The notes: a model not told the origin generated them from the sequence alone. A stretch of 64,000 nt of DNA from Pseudomonadota bacterium (GCA_030684355.1 JAUXTN010000067.1:62001-126000); one strand, 5' to 3'; numbered from the stretch's first letter, positions 36,101 through 44,695 are shown. A program made the numbers and translations.

Positions 36101-36429
36101 TCGGCAGCGGGGTCCCGGAGCAGGTGACCGAGGTGGTGAACTTGATGGTGAAGCGAACGAACCGCGAAGGGGTGCGCTTGGCCCTCTTGGAGGCGCGGCT
36201 CCGCGGCCACGGCGACCAACCTAGGGGCTCCTTGTGGGACCTCGACGGGATCTTTCGCGGCCTCGGCGGGCCTCGGCCCCGAGACAAGGACCGGCTCGTC
36301 GATGCGGTTCGCGGTGATCCCGGCCATTCCGTCGCGCTCGAGTACCTCTCGCAAACGGGCGGTGGCGAGCCTGAGGTGCTGGCTATCTGGCGAGAGTGTG
36401 GTGCCCCCTGGATCGCGAATTCGGCGTGA
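33088..36429 (+). CDS. C-terminal repeat part of the protease-NACHT protein (other frame)
   Basis: Over 1100 residues of helical repeats (for example RLRRLLADPEVAVRVEALALL), HEAT-like, typical of the sensor half of large NACHT proteins. Frame 2 of the NACHT part ends at 33169, while this frame reads sensibly from about 33065 (RLRLWQWLPKQPLPGGVGEI). I placed the start at GTG 33088 as a formal choice. Joined, the two would give a protein of about 1880 residues. Either one base is lost or gained near 33065, or the halves are made separately with translational coupling. It ends with WRECGAPWIANSA, and the operon stops here. Confidence 0.75.
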   Translation: MLVPRLRLWQWLPKQPLPGGVGEIEDVKDAITRHVERLEPSVEVMLAACAPAVGRWARDPVAERARSQEVQDRRWRNHARAERESSVEEGDPYDTDAPILGQWFGRTFALQRDVAGLLAAEGGPDQLRRRVPGAWTRELLILFEHPQVGDSAKDLWWELRSDDELLDEVPALHPGHEHLARVLRAASRLGTPSQRREALLRAVLHAGASPPTGRLIVEGVAELASDALLEMWTAAWQFGVLAGEVPRGTGRRADPSALEALYASFLDDEVAPARWRAVAALRALAEPKEARGRYGAKRELALAPGIVSRLRRLLADPEVAVRVEALALLVDGGIVLALDEVVPLLLAGAPTLRTLALRAALMAVPTLSGELVVSVLALDPTKADEPFRYDASPPMPWIQAMLRHHAEALSELHAALQGRLSTWDGAARLLELAKQPGLAPVLEVVLKGHHARDASPSVVRRALRLGSPAAKRWAVKQLGWRSEGIPRELVEPLAADLDQEVAEGARQWLERGDPKAAVRRPGGSFDELAVLASERSEDIENSAPGVLDEEALRLPMSRAERRQGRTVSVAGVKAQTTFADAWRLLGQAALETKSAEDMDGFYTNEGFERITEYAQQAAGENRGAVREVFEHLRGMYTPEWRDALIDDLGHPSRGLLAKLLLSISPGGRELLRAIPAGEVAARRVAELAAGTPLAGAVIDALVEAIANATLPVGDGRTKWGGYGSPEPIQTLRRFGGREGLIRLVVRGGDDAVTAHAVTALLDENWPVNTRVGEGPAAGLRAWVNARLDAAVDRTELLRLLALCTTEIEAGRWRQTVNDGALQAPEVAAVATLVGQAPGADGAAWLQALAMSTSSPAVVNAAFASLAGCGTPELARWMLERLDDPPPAIREATALLKERETRRRAAQEAARAAGDREWYSVAVDPDEPDRHVDLHSWEHSAKLAVVRHGDEELGYRLAWRSTDEAGAIELCEKYGRLPCHALLVLGALANDPGEHAVDTDMCTEVVGSGVPEQVTEVVNLMVKRTNREGVRLALLEARLRGHGDQPRGSLWDLDGIFRGLGGPRPRDKDRLVDAVRGDPGHSVALEYLSQTGGGEPEVLAIWRECGAPWIANSA

Positions 36430-36531
36430 GCATGGTGTCCGCATCGTGGTCGCTCGTGCGTCCCTCATGTGACACCGCCGGTGGAGATGTCCTCCGCCGC
36501 GCTGAACGCTCCGATGCGGAGCGAGGAGAGC

Positions 36532-36693
36532 ATGATGTCCGACAAGAAGAGCACGCCGATGACCCCGACCGACGCCTCGCGGATCCAGAGCCACGCCGAC
36601 AAGGAGGGAACGAACCAGGACTTCAAGGAACGGGCGCAGCGCGCGGGCGAGAAGAACGCGGACGCCGGGAAGGGGGGCGGCGGGAAGAAGTAG
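36532..36693 (+). CDS. Small hydrophilic protein (53 aa)
   Basis: GAGGAGAGC precedes ATG ATG TCC; the product starts MMSDKKSTPMTPTDASRIQ and is very hydrophilic, ending in Gly/Lys (GKGGGGKK). The pattern TPxDAxRIQS...FxxRAQRAxxKN resembles small seed-maturation-like proteins seen in many proteobacteria; function unknown. It stands alone between the two defence blocks. Confidence 0.6.
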   Translation: MMSDKKSTPMTPTDASRIQSHADKEGTNQDFKERAQRAGEKNADAGKGGGGKK

Positions 36694-36841
36694 CGCGGGT
36701 CCAGCAGCACGGGCGCGCGGGGGCGGGGGCGGCGGAACCACCGGGATGCAGCCGGGGCACAACCACCTCCGTCATCTTCCCTCGTCACCTCTCGTCGTCG
36801 CGTTTCGCCCGTCGCCTACTCCTCGCCGGTTCCTTCGTTTC
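36694..36841. other. Intergenic stretch without recognised features
   Basis: I see G-rich and then pyrimidine-rich low-complexity sequence between the small plus-strand gene and a minus-strand broken gene, but no clear hairpin or coding frame. Confidence 0.5.
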
Positions 36842-37195
36842 CTAACCACGAGGCGATGATCCCAGCGCCTTCCTCACCCGTCCAGCACTCGGCCATCCGT
36901 TCGCCACCCACCAGCGTGCGACCGCCTGTACTTCCTCCCCCTCCCGGTCGGCGACGATCACCGTGAGGAGGATGTTCCCGGCCTCATTCGCGCCGGGGTG
37001 CCTCCGAAGCCACCGGACCACGGCGGCGACGTTCTTTGCCGCGTACGGCGGGACCGAGGCGCGAGAGGAGGGCCGGCAGCAGGACGTGCGCATGCGGGCT
37101 GTCGGACCGGCTGTGGAACCCCTGAACAAGGGACGCGGCGACTATGTTCGCGAGGGCCTCCGCGAGGTCCGGGCGGTCAGCCGGGACCGCGGCCA
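36842..37195 (-). pseudogene. Small unknown gene split between two frames
   Basis: On the minus strand the sequence AAVPADRPDLAEALANIVAA...HVLLPALLSRLGPA reads well down to about 37050. Sense then moves to another frame: PYAAKNVAAVVRWLRRHPGAN...VARWWVANGWPSAGRVRKAL, ending at 36842. Together about 115 residues. Neither half is complete alone. The first half begins near a GTG at about 37195, just past the SDR gene, so it may have been the last gene of that operon. No family recognised. Confidence 0.5.
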
Positions 37196-37218
37196 CGACC
37201 TGGGCGTCCGGATGCGCT

Positions 37219-38226
37219 TCATGCCCGAGCGTTGCCGACGGGCGGCGGCGGCGCGTGGAGCGCGAAGGGGTCCGCGTCGACGATGGGCCGCTCGGTGCGG
37301 TCGGCATCGAGCTCGGGTGTACGCTGGAAACGAACGATGCGCGGCCGCCATCCGAGGGCCTCGAGCGCGGCGCTCGGGGCGGACCGGCTGTTGCGCGTGT
37401 CACCCGGCCGAGGGGGATGGTGCACCACGGGGTGGCCGGGCGCGAGCGTCGTGACCGCGTCCAGCACGGACATCGACGTGCGCGTGCCCACCTCCGCCAC
37501 GACCGAGCCCCTTCCCTCGGCCAACGCCAGGAGCGCACGGGCGACGTCCGACACGTGGACGAAGTCCCGCGTCTGGAGCCCGTCCCCGAAGATCGGGATC
37601 GGAAGACGACGCTCGACACAGTGCCGCACCGCGGCCACCAGGGGCGCGTTCTCCGCGCTGTGGGGCTGCCCTTCGGCGTAGACGTTGAAGAGCCGGGCGA
37701 CCGCCACGCCGAGCGCGAACGAGCCCTCGGCCTCGGCGCACGCCGCCTCCACGCCGCGCTTCGCCCGCGCGTAGGGGCTGTCGGCCGCTCCCGTTGCGTA
37801 GATCGCGGCGGACGAGGCCACGACCACCCGAAGCACACCCGCGGCCCGCGCCGCCCTGAGGACGGACCGGGTCCCCTCCACCTCGACGGACCACACGGAC
37901 GTGGGGTCCTCGAACGAGCGCACCACCGAGGTCGTCCCCGCGAGGTGGACGACCACCCGGCACCCCCGCAACACCTGTGTCATCGTCGACGTGTCCCGGA
38001 CGTCGATGCGCGCGCCGTACATCCCGGGGGAAGCCTGGAGGTTTTCCCTGGGCTTTCGCCCATGCACGGCGCAAGCACCGCGAAGCCCGGCTTCACCGTG
38101 GGTTTCGCTCGTGCTCGCTCGTGCGCTCGGCGAGCGCCAGCAGAGGTCGACCGGGCGCGCCGAAGCTCCTGCCGCCGCCATCAGCGAACGGCCGATGAAC
38201 CCCGCTGCTCCGGTGACACAGATCAC
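37219..38226 (-). CDS. NAD-dependent epimerase/dehydratase (SDR)
   Basis: GTG 38226 overlaps the stop of the ATPase gene (GTGA) and gives 335 residues. The cofactor loop is VTGAAGFIGRSL at the N-terminus. VVVHLAGTTSV, SSAAIYA and YARAKRG (the catalytic Tyr-x3-Lys) follow, as in GalE/WbpP-type nucleotide-sugar epimerases. A stretch of about 40 residues after the first strand is longer than usual. Its tight coupling to SIR2 and ATPase genes is unusual for a sugar enzyme and suggests a role in NAD or nucleotide-sugar chemistry within that module. Confidence 0.82.
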   Translation of the reverse strand: MICVTGAAGFIGRSLMAAAGASARPVDLCWRSPSARASTSETHGEAGLRGACAVHGRKPRENLQASPGMYGARIDVRDTSTMTQVLRGCRVVVHLAGTTSVVRSFEDPTSVWSVEVEGTRSVLRAARAAGVLRVVVASSAAIYATGAADSPYARAKRGVEAACAEAEGSFALGVAVARLFNVYAEGQPHSAENAPLVAAVRHCVERRLPIPIFGDGLQTRDFVHVSDVARALLALAEGRGSVVAEVGTRTSMSVLDAVTTLAPGHPVVHHPPRPGDTRNSRSAPSAALEALGWRPRIVRFQRTPELDADRTERPIVDADPFALHAPPPPVGNARA

Positions 38227-40484
38227 CGTTTGCGGGCCTTCCCGCGCGGGCTGGGCGCGGGCTCCTGCATGGACGGGATCTCGGTGTCGGGGTCGGGGAA
38301 GTTGCTCATGTATCGATACGCGGCGAGCGGATTGGGGACGGAGGTGAGGCGCTGGCCACAATGCGCCAGGATCGGCGCTGACGGGAGGTGCGCCTCCGAC
38401 TGCGCGAGGCAGATGAAGTTGGTCGCCTCGAGGCGCAATTTTTCCGCCCAACCGTCGATCCACTGCAGGAGGTCGTAGTTGTGCGTGGCGACGACCACCT
38501 GCACCTGGTGGGACAGCGCAAGCCGCACGATGAGCTCCGCCACGTGCGGGAAGAGGTTCGGATGCAGGCTCAGGTCGGGCTCGTCCCAATACAAGCGCCC
38601 GTGCCTCGGCGAGAGCCCGCGACCGACGGCGCGATCGATCAGCGCGACGCGCTTCCAACCGTCGGCCGCGCTCCGGGCCGGCACGTTCGCCCCACCTCTC
38701 CCGAGGTCCAGCTCGGCCCCGGGACCCGACCGCGACACGGACCAGGAGCCCAGCCGGCCCATCGGGCGCGCCAGGTAGTCCGGGAGCAACCAGGGTTCCT
38801 CGCCGGCGCCGCTCGGGAGGGCGGCGAGGAGATCGGCGGTCGCGAGGTCCACGAACTCGCGGATGTGCGGGCTCACCGCCTTGGCCAGCGAGTCGAGGAA
38901 GATCACGTCCGTCGAGGGGATGAACGTGCTCCCGACGCGACGCGAGGCCGGGATCCCGGCGCCCTCGACGTTCGCCGCGGTCACACCGCCCGGGCCGAGC
39001 ATGACCTCCTGGGAGAGCCGCTCGGTCCCGATGTCCGCCTCGAAGCCGACACTCCCCGTTGCGGCGCCGGCGCGCACCAACGAGCCGACCCTGCCATCGG
39101 GCAGGAGGAAGGCGCGCTCCCACACCCTCGTCCGGACCTCGTTCCGGTCGAGCGTGCCGTCCTGGGCGTAGAGCAGCCGCAGGAGCGTCGTCTTCCCGCT
39201 CCCGTTGGCCCCGAACACCACGTTGAGCCCCGCCGACAGCTCGACGGTGGTGTCGTGGAACATCCGCACGTCCCGGATCTTCATCCGGCGCCACCGGCGG
39301 GGGTGTTCGGACGGCGAGCTCCGCACCTCCACGAGGGCCGGCACGCTCACGCGACGCGCCCCGATTCGCGCGCGGTCGGACGCCCACAAGACCAGGTTCG
39401 TGAGCATGGGCACCGAGAGGGCGTCCACATCGGCGCGCCCCTGCTCCACGGCCGCGAGGCGGGTGAGCAGCTCTTCGAACGCCGCGACGACCTCGTGCTC
39501 GGGCATCGCCCGGTCGAGCGCGCCGGTGAGCGCGCCGGGGAGGGGTACGAACACCCACCCGACAGGGTCGACGTCCGAACGCAGCTCCCATCGGCCCTGG
39601 ACCGCCGCGGCGGTGAGCGAGGTGAGCGCCACGTACGTCAGGTCCGGCGTGCCCGAGCGGATCAGCTCCCGGGTGAGCCCGAGGAAGCGGACGGCGGCCA
39701 CGTCGGCCGGCTGCAAGCCGAGGCTGCCCAGGCTCGCGAGGACGGCCGGGAACGTGTCGAGGTCGAAGCTCGTGCTCGCAGTGGGGAGGTCCGCCATGCC
39801 CACCGTTCCGCTCGCCGCCGCCGCGAGCTCGCGCGGGCGGATGAGCGGGCGGTCCCCACGCCGATGGTACAGGAGCTTCCCGTCGGAAGTGACAAGAAGC
39901 ACGTTAATGCCGATCTGATCGGCGGCATCGTGGCCACCGGGCGCCGCGAGCCGGCCCTGGGATCCCTGCGCCCGCGGCGACTCGGCGCCCGGCGAGTCGG
40001 TCACACCGTCAGCCGCGACGTTCAGGATCAGCCACGCGTAGTAGCTGCACTCCTGGACCGTCAGCCGCCGATCGCGGGCGTTCCATCCGGCGAGCCGCGC
40101 CCAACGACCATTGGTGAGGAGGGCCGGACCTCTCGCGGCCTTGAGCGCGACGATGACCGGGTGGGAATCCTCGCCGGCGAGGGTGAACACGGAGCCCTCC
40201 CGCGCGATCGACACGACCGGCCTGTCACCCAAGTCGGCGCGATCGAAGAGCACCACCTGGGGGAGCACGAAGCCGTCGTCCGGATCCCCCCACGTGAGCA
40301 GCTGGTCCTGTTGCGGGTACGCCACCGGCCAGTCGGGGGCCCAGTCCAGGAGCGGGGTCCTGAACCTGGGGAGGGGAGCAACGAACGCGGCCGACCGGGT
40401 GGGGACGCCGCGCACCACGGCGTACGTCGGGCCGTCCTCGCGAACATCCAGGCCGAGTTGCCGCAGCAGGGGAGCGAGGCTCAT
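38223..40484 (-). CDS. NUDIX-like domain fused to an AAA/SMC-type ATPase
   Basis: 753 residues from ATG 40484, overlapping the SIR2 stop (ATGA). After about 185 unassigned residues, 190-295 resemble a NUDIX fold (INVLLVTSDGKLLYHRRGDRP..., SGTVGMADL, RFLGLTREL...DLTYVALTSL), but the catalytic box lacks the REUxEE glutamates, so it probably binds rather than cuts. The C-terminal half is an ABC/AAA_21 ATPase: Walker A GANGSGKT (425-432), Walker B LYWDEPDLSLHP and switch VVATHNYDLL. Together with the SIR2 protein it looks like the sensor of a defence pair. Confidence 0.78.
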   Translation of the reverse strand: MSLAPLLRQLGLDVREDGPTYAVVRGVPTRSAAFVAPLPRFRTPLLDWAPDWPVAYPQQDQLLTWGDPDDGFVLPQVVLFDRADLGDRPVVSIAREGSVFTLAGEDSHPVIVALKAARGPALLTNGRWARLAGWNARDRRLTVQECSYYAWLILNVAADGVTDSPGAESPRAQGSQGRLAAPGGHDAADQIGINVLLVTSDGKLLYHRRGDRPLIRPRELAAAASGTVGMADLPTASTSFDLDTFPAVLASLGSLGLQPADVAAVRFLGLTRELIRSGTPDLTYVALTSLTAAAVQGRWELRSDVDPVGWVFVPLPGALTGALDRAMPEHEVVAAFEELLTRLAAVEQGRADVDALSVPMLTNLVLWASDRARIGARRVSVPALVEVRSSPSEHPRRWRRMKIRDVRMFHDTTVELSAGLNVVFGANGSGKTTLLRLLYAQDGTLDRNEVRTRVWERAFLLPDGRVGSLVRAGAATGSVGFEADIGTERLSQEVMLGPGGVTAANVEGAGIPASRRVGSTFIPSTDVIFLDSLAKAVSPHIREFVDLATADLLAALPSGAGEEPWLLPDYLARPMGRLGSWSVSRSGPGAELDLGRGGANVPARSAADGWKRVALIDRAVGRGLSPRHGRLYWDEPDLSLHPNLFPHVAELIVRLALSHQVQVVVATHNYDLLQWIDGWAEKLRLEATNFICLAQSEAHLPSAPILAHCGQRLTSVPNPLAAYRYMSNFPDPDTEIPSMQEPAPSPRGKARKR

Positions 40485-42550
40485 GGGTGCACCTTATCGC
40501 GCCGACGCACCGTGGCCTGGGTCGGCAAAGGGGAGGGAACCGCGGCGGAATTCCAACAAAGTGTCCACTGGAACTGGAGCCGCCCGGGCAGCCCCGGATT
40601 GGCGGGGCCCGGCTTCGACTCGCCCAACGCCACGAGCCCGAGGATGGCGGGCCAGACGGTGCCGCGCTCGGCCGCGGGCAGGGCCTCCTGCAGGTACCGG
40701 GAGGCGCGACACCGCAGCTCCCACACGAGGAGGCTACCTCCCTCGAGGAAGGTGCCGAACCCGCCCGGCGCCGTGGTCCGTTGCCACAAGTGCCAGAGCT
40801 CGTCCAGGTCACACAGGCCCAACTGAAGCATGGCCTCCCGGGCGGTCCGGAGGTCCTGGTGGCGTTGCTCCGACAGGGAGTGTGCCATCTGCAGGTGGGG
40901 TCTCGCTTGCCCCGGAAGGCCTCGGAGCCGCAGCCACTCCCCGCGTCGAAGCTCCGTGAGCGCACGGAAGTGGCCGTGCAGCTCGCGGTCGATCGTCTCG
41001 GCGTGGACGAGCGCCTCGTGCGCGTCGGCGAGGTTGGGGTTCGGGAGCGAGAGGTACCAGCGCGCGCGCGTGAGGTGGAGGAGGGCCTCTGCCCACGGAA
41101 CCTTGTCCGCTGTCGCGTTCGCGAGTGCGGTGTCCCAGGGTCGCGTGCCGAGGAAAACGCGGGCGCCTGCCATCACGGGAGGCAGGTGACGCTCCGCCCA
41201 CGACCCGGCGACGGCGACCGCGCCGGACTGGTCGGACCAGCGGAGGGCGTCGACCGGGGCCCGGGACCAGCCCGAAGGCGCGGGCGGGGGGTTGCCCGCG
41301 GCGGCCTCTAGGATCGCGGCGACACACTCGAGGGCCGAGGACAGCGGCACCGCCGAGAGCCGGTAGCCAGCCGCGGCGGGTCGCACCCGGCTGACTCCAG
41401 CCCGACGCACGATCACATCGTGCAGGGCCGCGGCGGGGAGCTCCGGACCCCCTGTCACCGTCGCGAGCCGCGTGGACAACTGCCACGGGACCCCGTACCG
41501 CATCGTCCCACACACCGTCCACAACAGGTCGCCTCGGCCCTGGGTCGCGTGCCACGCGCCCGCCTGCCACCGAGCTCGCCCCCACTCGGCCGGGCTCGTC
41601 GGCGCGCGGAGACGCGGGGGTTGGACGGTGGCCAGTACGGCATACCCGGCAGCGGGCGCCGCGGGGTCCAGCAGGTGCTCGATGAATTGGGGCTCGAACC
41701 CATGCTTGTCCCGATGGACGAAGATGCGATCGAACACCGGCCACGGCACCTGGGGGTCCTCGGATCCCCGGGTGAGGGCGACGAGCGTGGTCCGGCGCTC
41801 CGGTGCGGCGTCCAGATCCATCTCGGCGAGCGCGGCGACCAGGCGGGAGACGTTTGGATCTTCGACCGTCTGGCCGCAGCCGAGGAAGAGGAGCGTCCGC
41901 CCGCGGAGCTGCGTCCGCAGGAGGTTCTGCAGGGACGTGCGCTCGAGGAGCCGGAAGTAGCTGGAGTACCCGAGGGCGCACGTGTCCCGGCTCTTCCAGT
42001 GCCCGTGCACGTGGAACACGGCGGGCTCTCCCTTCCGCAGCCGATTCCACCAATCCCCGGGGTGTTGGGGGGTGAAGCTCTCCCACCCGGTGTAGGTCTC
42101 GATCACGTCGTCGTAGTTGGTGGTGATGACCGGCACCCCCAGACGCTCGATCGCGTGGAGGATCGGCACCCGCGCCTTCCCCGCGCCCGAGGGGGTCTGC
42201 CCGGCGAGGAGGGTGTGATAGGCCTCCCACCAGTCCCCGAAGTCGGTGCCCGACCTCACCATCGCGGCGCGCTCGACGCCCTCGGCGCGCTCGATGAGCC
42301 GTGTGTAGCTCGATCCCCTGGCGACGATCCCGAGCACACCCTCCGCGACCTCGATCAGCTTCTCCCAGTTGGGCGGCGACGGGAGGTGCCCACGTAGCGC
42401 CGCGGGAAGGGCCGCGGGCGCGCCCCGGGCGAGAGCCCTGAGCGCGCCACCCAGCGCCGCAATCGTGACGCCCGCGCCCGCGACGACCACGAGCTCCCGC
42501 CGACCGAGCGCGTCCCGCAGCTCCTGGAGATCCGGGTCCCTAGGGTACAT
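40481..42550 (-). CDS. SIR2-domain protein with helical C-terminus
   Basis: 689 residues from ATG 42550. The Rossmann NAD site shows VVVAGAGVT (22-29), [10 protein letters not shown] (142-151), VFHVHGHW with the likely catalytic His182, and LLFLGCG (221-226). This is the SIR2 fold of antiphage NAD-depleting proteins. The rest (about 260-689) is helical, perhaps TPR-like ([23 protein letters not shown]), and could sense the trigger. It overlaps the HAD gene by 11 nt and the ATPase gene by 4 nt. NAD hydrolysis on infection is inferred from the family. Confidence 0.85.
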   Translation of the reverse strand: MYPRDPDLQELRDALGRRELVVVAGAGVTIAALGGALRALARGAPAALPAALRGHLPSPPNWEKLIEVAEGVLGIVARGSSYTRLIERAEGVERAAMVRSGTDFGDWWEAYHTLLAGQTPSGAGKARVPILHAIERLGVPVITTNYDDVIETYTGWESFTPQHPGDWWNRLRKGEPAVFHVHGHWKSRDTCALGYSSYFRLLERTSLQNLLRTQLRGRTLLFLGCGQTVEDPNVSRLVAALAEMDLDAAPERRTTLVALTRGSEDPQVPWPVFDRIFVHRDKHGFEPQFIEHLLDPAAPAAGYAVLATVQPPRLRAPTSPAEWGRARWQAGAWHATQGRGDLLWTVCGTMRYGVPWQLSTRLATVTGGPELPAAALHDVIVRRAGVSRVRPAAAGYRLSAVPLSSALECVAAILEAAAGNPPPAPSGWSRAPVDALRWSDQSGAVAVAGSWAERHLPPVMAGARVFLGTRPWDTALANATADKVPWAEALLHLTRARWYLSLPNPNLADAHEALVHAETIDRELHGHFRALTELRRGEWLRLRGLPGQARPHLQMAHSLSEQRHQDLRTAREAMLQLGLCDLDELWHLWQRTTAPGGFGTFLEGGSLLVWELRCRASRYLQEALPAAERGTVWPAILGLVALGESKPGPANPGLPGRLQFQWTLCWNSAAVPSPLPTQATVRRRDKVHP

Positions 42551-43190
42551 CGCGTACCAGCGGCCAGAGATCCTGGATCGAAGGCCTGATCGACGTCGCG
42601 CGTCGCGAGACGAACACCGTGTGCATACCGACGGCGCGCGCTCCCTCGATGTCGACGTCCCAGGTGTCCCCCACGAACACCGTCCGCGCCGCGACGACCC
42701 CCATCCGGTCGAGGGCACGCCGGAACAACACCGGATCCGGCTTCTCGACACCCTCCAGCGCCGAGTCGAGGACGTGCTCGAACTGGTGGGAGAGGCCGGC
42801 CCGCACCAGCTCCGCGCCCACGGCCCCCGTGCTGTTCGAGACCACGCCGAGCCGCAGCCCGGCCCCGCGCAGCCGGGTCAACACGGCGTTGGCCTCCGGC
42901 GCGGGTCGGCTCCAGAAGTGCTCGGCCATGTGCTGATCGTAGAGGGGGTGGATCCAGGGCCGGAGCGTGGAACCCGCGGCGGCGGAGTAGACGGCCTCGA
43001 CGTAGGCCTGCCACCGCTCGCGGTCGTTCTTGCCTGCGGCCGCCGGGACCTCCGCCGCCGCGACCGCGAGGGCAGCGGCCTCCGCGGGCGCCCCCAGGCC
43101 TCGGATCGCGGCGGCGACGCGCTCCCAGTCCGGCAGGAGCAAGACCCCACCCGCGTCGAACAACACGACCTCGGTTCCGACGGGTAGCAC
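42540..43190 (-). CDS. HAD-family hydrolase
   Basis: GTG 43190 with GGAGG ten bases upstream gives 216 residues. Motif I is [11 protein letters not shown] (nucleophile Asp), motif II GVVSNST, motif III Lys in EKPDPVLF, motif [14 protein letters not shown]. Such HAD-IA enzymes remove phosphate from small sugars or nucleotides. It is the first gene of the leftward four-gene operon with SIR2, NUDIX-ATPase and SDR. A small-molecule phosphatase next to an NAD-directed effector fits a signal- or NAD-metabolite-handling role, which is inference. Confidence 0.85.
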   Translation of the reverse strand: MLPVGTEVVLFDAGGVLLLPDWERVAAAIRGLGAPAEAAALAVAAAEVPAAAGKNDRERWQAYVEAVYSAAAGSTLRPWIHPLYDQHMAEHFWSRPAPEANAVLTRLRGAGLRLGVVSNSTGAVGAELVRAGLSHQFEHVLDSALEGVEKPDPVLFRRALDRMGVVAARTVFVGDTWDVDIEGARAVGMHTVFVSRRATSIRPSIQDLWPLVRDVP

Positions 43191-43264
43191 GCCAATGCCT
43201 CCGATGGCGCGTCTTTACCACACTCCGGGGGGGGCGGCGCCGCCTCAGGCGGCAAAACATGCTT

Positions 43265-43742
43265 TCATCGCGACCTAGCGAACGCCGCCTCGGTCGCCGC
43301 GCGGAGGTGCACGATCCGCGCCTCCTTCTCCTCGAAGCGCGCCCACGTCGTGTCCCCGCGAGCCTGAGCGCCCGGCCCTTCGCCATCAGGCGGCGGTCGG
43401 CGTTGTCCTCACGCAGGACCAGCCAGTGTTCGGCGCGGCTCGGGAACATCCGGTACGGCTTGCCGCCGACGCCTCGCGTCACGAGCTCGCCCTCGAGCAC
43501 GCCGATACAGCGGGAGTGCCTCCGGTGACGTTCGCTACCGGGCACCGTCCTCGCCGCGCAGCTGACCGCGTCGCCCCGGCCGTCCTGACCGACCAGCACT
43601 CCGTCGACGGCATGCACGGCGATCTGGTCGATGCCCCAGCCCCGCTGCGCGGCGGAACACAGGCCGCGTCCGCTGTGACGTCGAGCAAGGCGTAGGCGTC
43701 GAGGGGCCAAGCGTTGGCGAGGGATGGGAGGGTCACATACAT
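43265..43742 (-). pseudogene. Unknown gene with two frameshifts
   Basis: The minus strand starts [20 protein letters not shown] at ATG 43742, shifts frame near 43660 to read [20 protein letters not shown]...[20 protein letters not shown]...[20 protein letters not shown], then shifts again near 43370 into [20 protein letters not shown] and ends at the TGA 43267-43265. In sum about 155 residues of good coding sequence in three frames. The family is not recognised. It lies before the SIR2 operon in the same direction. Confidence 0.55.
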
Positions 43743-44292
43743 ACAACGCGTCGCCACGTGCCGGGCTCCGACAGATGGCGAGCGGGCCAGCCGTGCCGAC
43801 TCGGCCGATCGCCGCCCCGGCGAGCGAGCGTCTCGAAGGGGAGCACGGAGGTCCCGGGCGGATAGGCCGGATGAACGCTCTCCAGCGGCCCGCTCGCGTG
43901 GGTGGCCGGGAGGTCCGAACCGCGAAGGGGTGAGCCCGACGGGTCGGACCCGACGCTCTTCGAATCGTTCTGGGCCTCGGACGAAGCTCCGCCGTCCGGC
44001 CCCGCGCGCGCCCGCGCCTCCCGGTCGTCGCATGGCACGCGCCGTGCCACGCAAAACCGGGCGTTCATCGGTTCGGCAGGGACGCCGGGTGACGAACGTC
44101 CGACAGGCGTCGACGGACCTTCGTCAGCGCAGCGTCGTCAAGGGGCAACCGCGCGCGGGACACCCCCGGGACACATCCCCGTCCCGACGGCCCCCTTCTC
44201 GCCCCTCCTCATCCCTCCCCATCCCCCTCCGAATCCCCGCCTTCCTCCTCAACAACCCCGCTCGAACCGGCATCCTCCCGATCCCCCGGCAC
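43743..44292. other. Right island margin without recognised genes
   Basis: Frames here are short or have composition typical of shadows, and I find no start with a convincing ribosome site. The last 120 nt before the right repeat are pyrimidine-rich on the plus strand. Confidence 0.5.
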
Positions 44293-44311
44293 ACTCCCGC
44301 CGCCTCCACCA
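44293..44311 (+). repeat. attR: right 19-bp island repeat
   Basis: An exact copy of the tmRNA 3' end (ACTCCCGCCGCCTCCACCA). The base before it and the base after it differ from those at ssrA, so only the core is shared. It is followed at once by a terminator-like hairpin, as expected if the original downstream flank of ssrA was pushed here by integration. Confidence 0.88.
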
Positions 44312-44319
44312 CATCCTCG

Positions 44320-44351
44320 AACGCCCGCTCCTCGAACGAGGGGCGGGCGTT
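44320..44351 (+). terminator. Hairpin, probable original ssrA terminator
   Basis: AACGCCCGCTCCTCG (44320-44334) pairs with CGAGGGGCGGGCGTT (44337-44351) with a single G-T wobble, and TCTTG follows. It stands 8 nt after the right repeat. If the island is removed, it falls 8 nt behind the CCA end of tmRNA. Confidence 0.82.
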
Positions 44352-44695
44352 CTTGCGTTGAGGGTGGCGGAGGGGCCGAGGGTGAACCGCTGAGCGGGCT
44401 CTCGGTGGAAGACCGGGACGCCGCATGCTCGGCTCCGCCCGCTCGAGCCAGCGGTCAGCCGCGCGCGACGGCGCTCCGCACGCCCTCACCACCGCCCAGC
44501 GAGCCGCGAGCCCCCATCGCGGGCGCGACTGCGCGTCGGATGCACGCCGCCAGGGCGGCGCCGATGCCCACCGCGACGCGCTCCAGCGGGCCGAAGCGGC
44601 CGTCGTCGACGAACGCCGGGCCCCCGGGGCCCCCCTCGTGCCGACTGGAAGCACGCCCGTCCAAGGTACCATCCCCCCCCCCGACGGCCCCCCCG
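44352..44695. other. Intergenic stretch upstream of the nuclease-like gene
   Basis: GC-rich sequence with no gene I can support. A C-rich run lies just ahead of ATG 44696; there is no clear ribosome site. Confidence 0.5.

Noticed and set aside
38388..40826. 812-codon frame opposite the NUDIX-ATPase gene
   Set aside because: Shadow composition (Arg, Val, Gly, His), while the minus strand has Walker A, Walker B and H-loop.
43236..43253. GCCGCCTCAGGCGGC hairpin as a regulatory element
   Set aside because: A short GC stem between two minus-strand genes; may end the upstream remnant but nothing further supports it.
44293..44311. A second tmRNA or tRNA gene at the right island end
   Set aside because: Only the last 19 bases are present; no 5' half or arms are found upstream.
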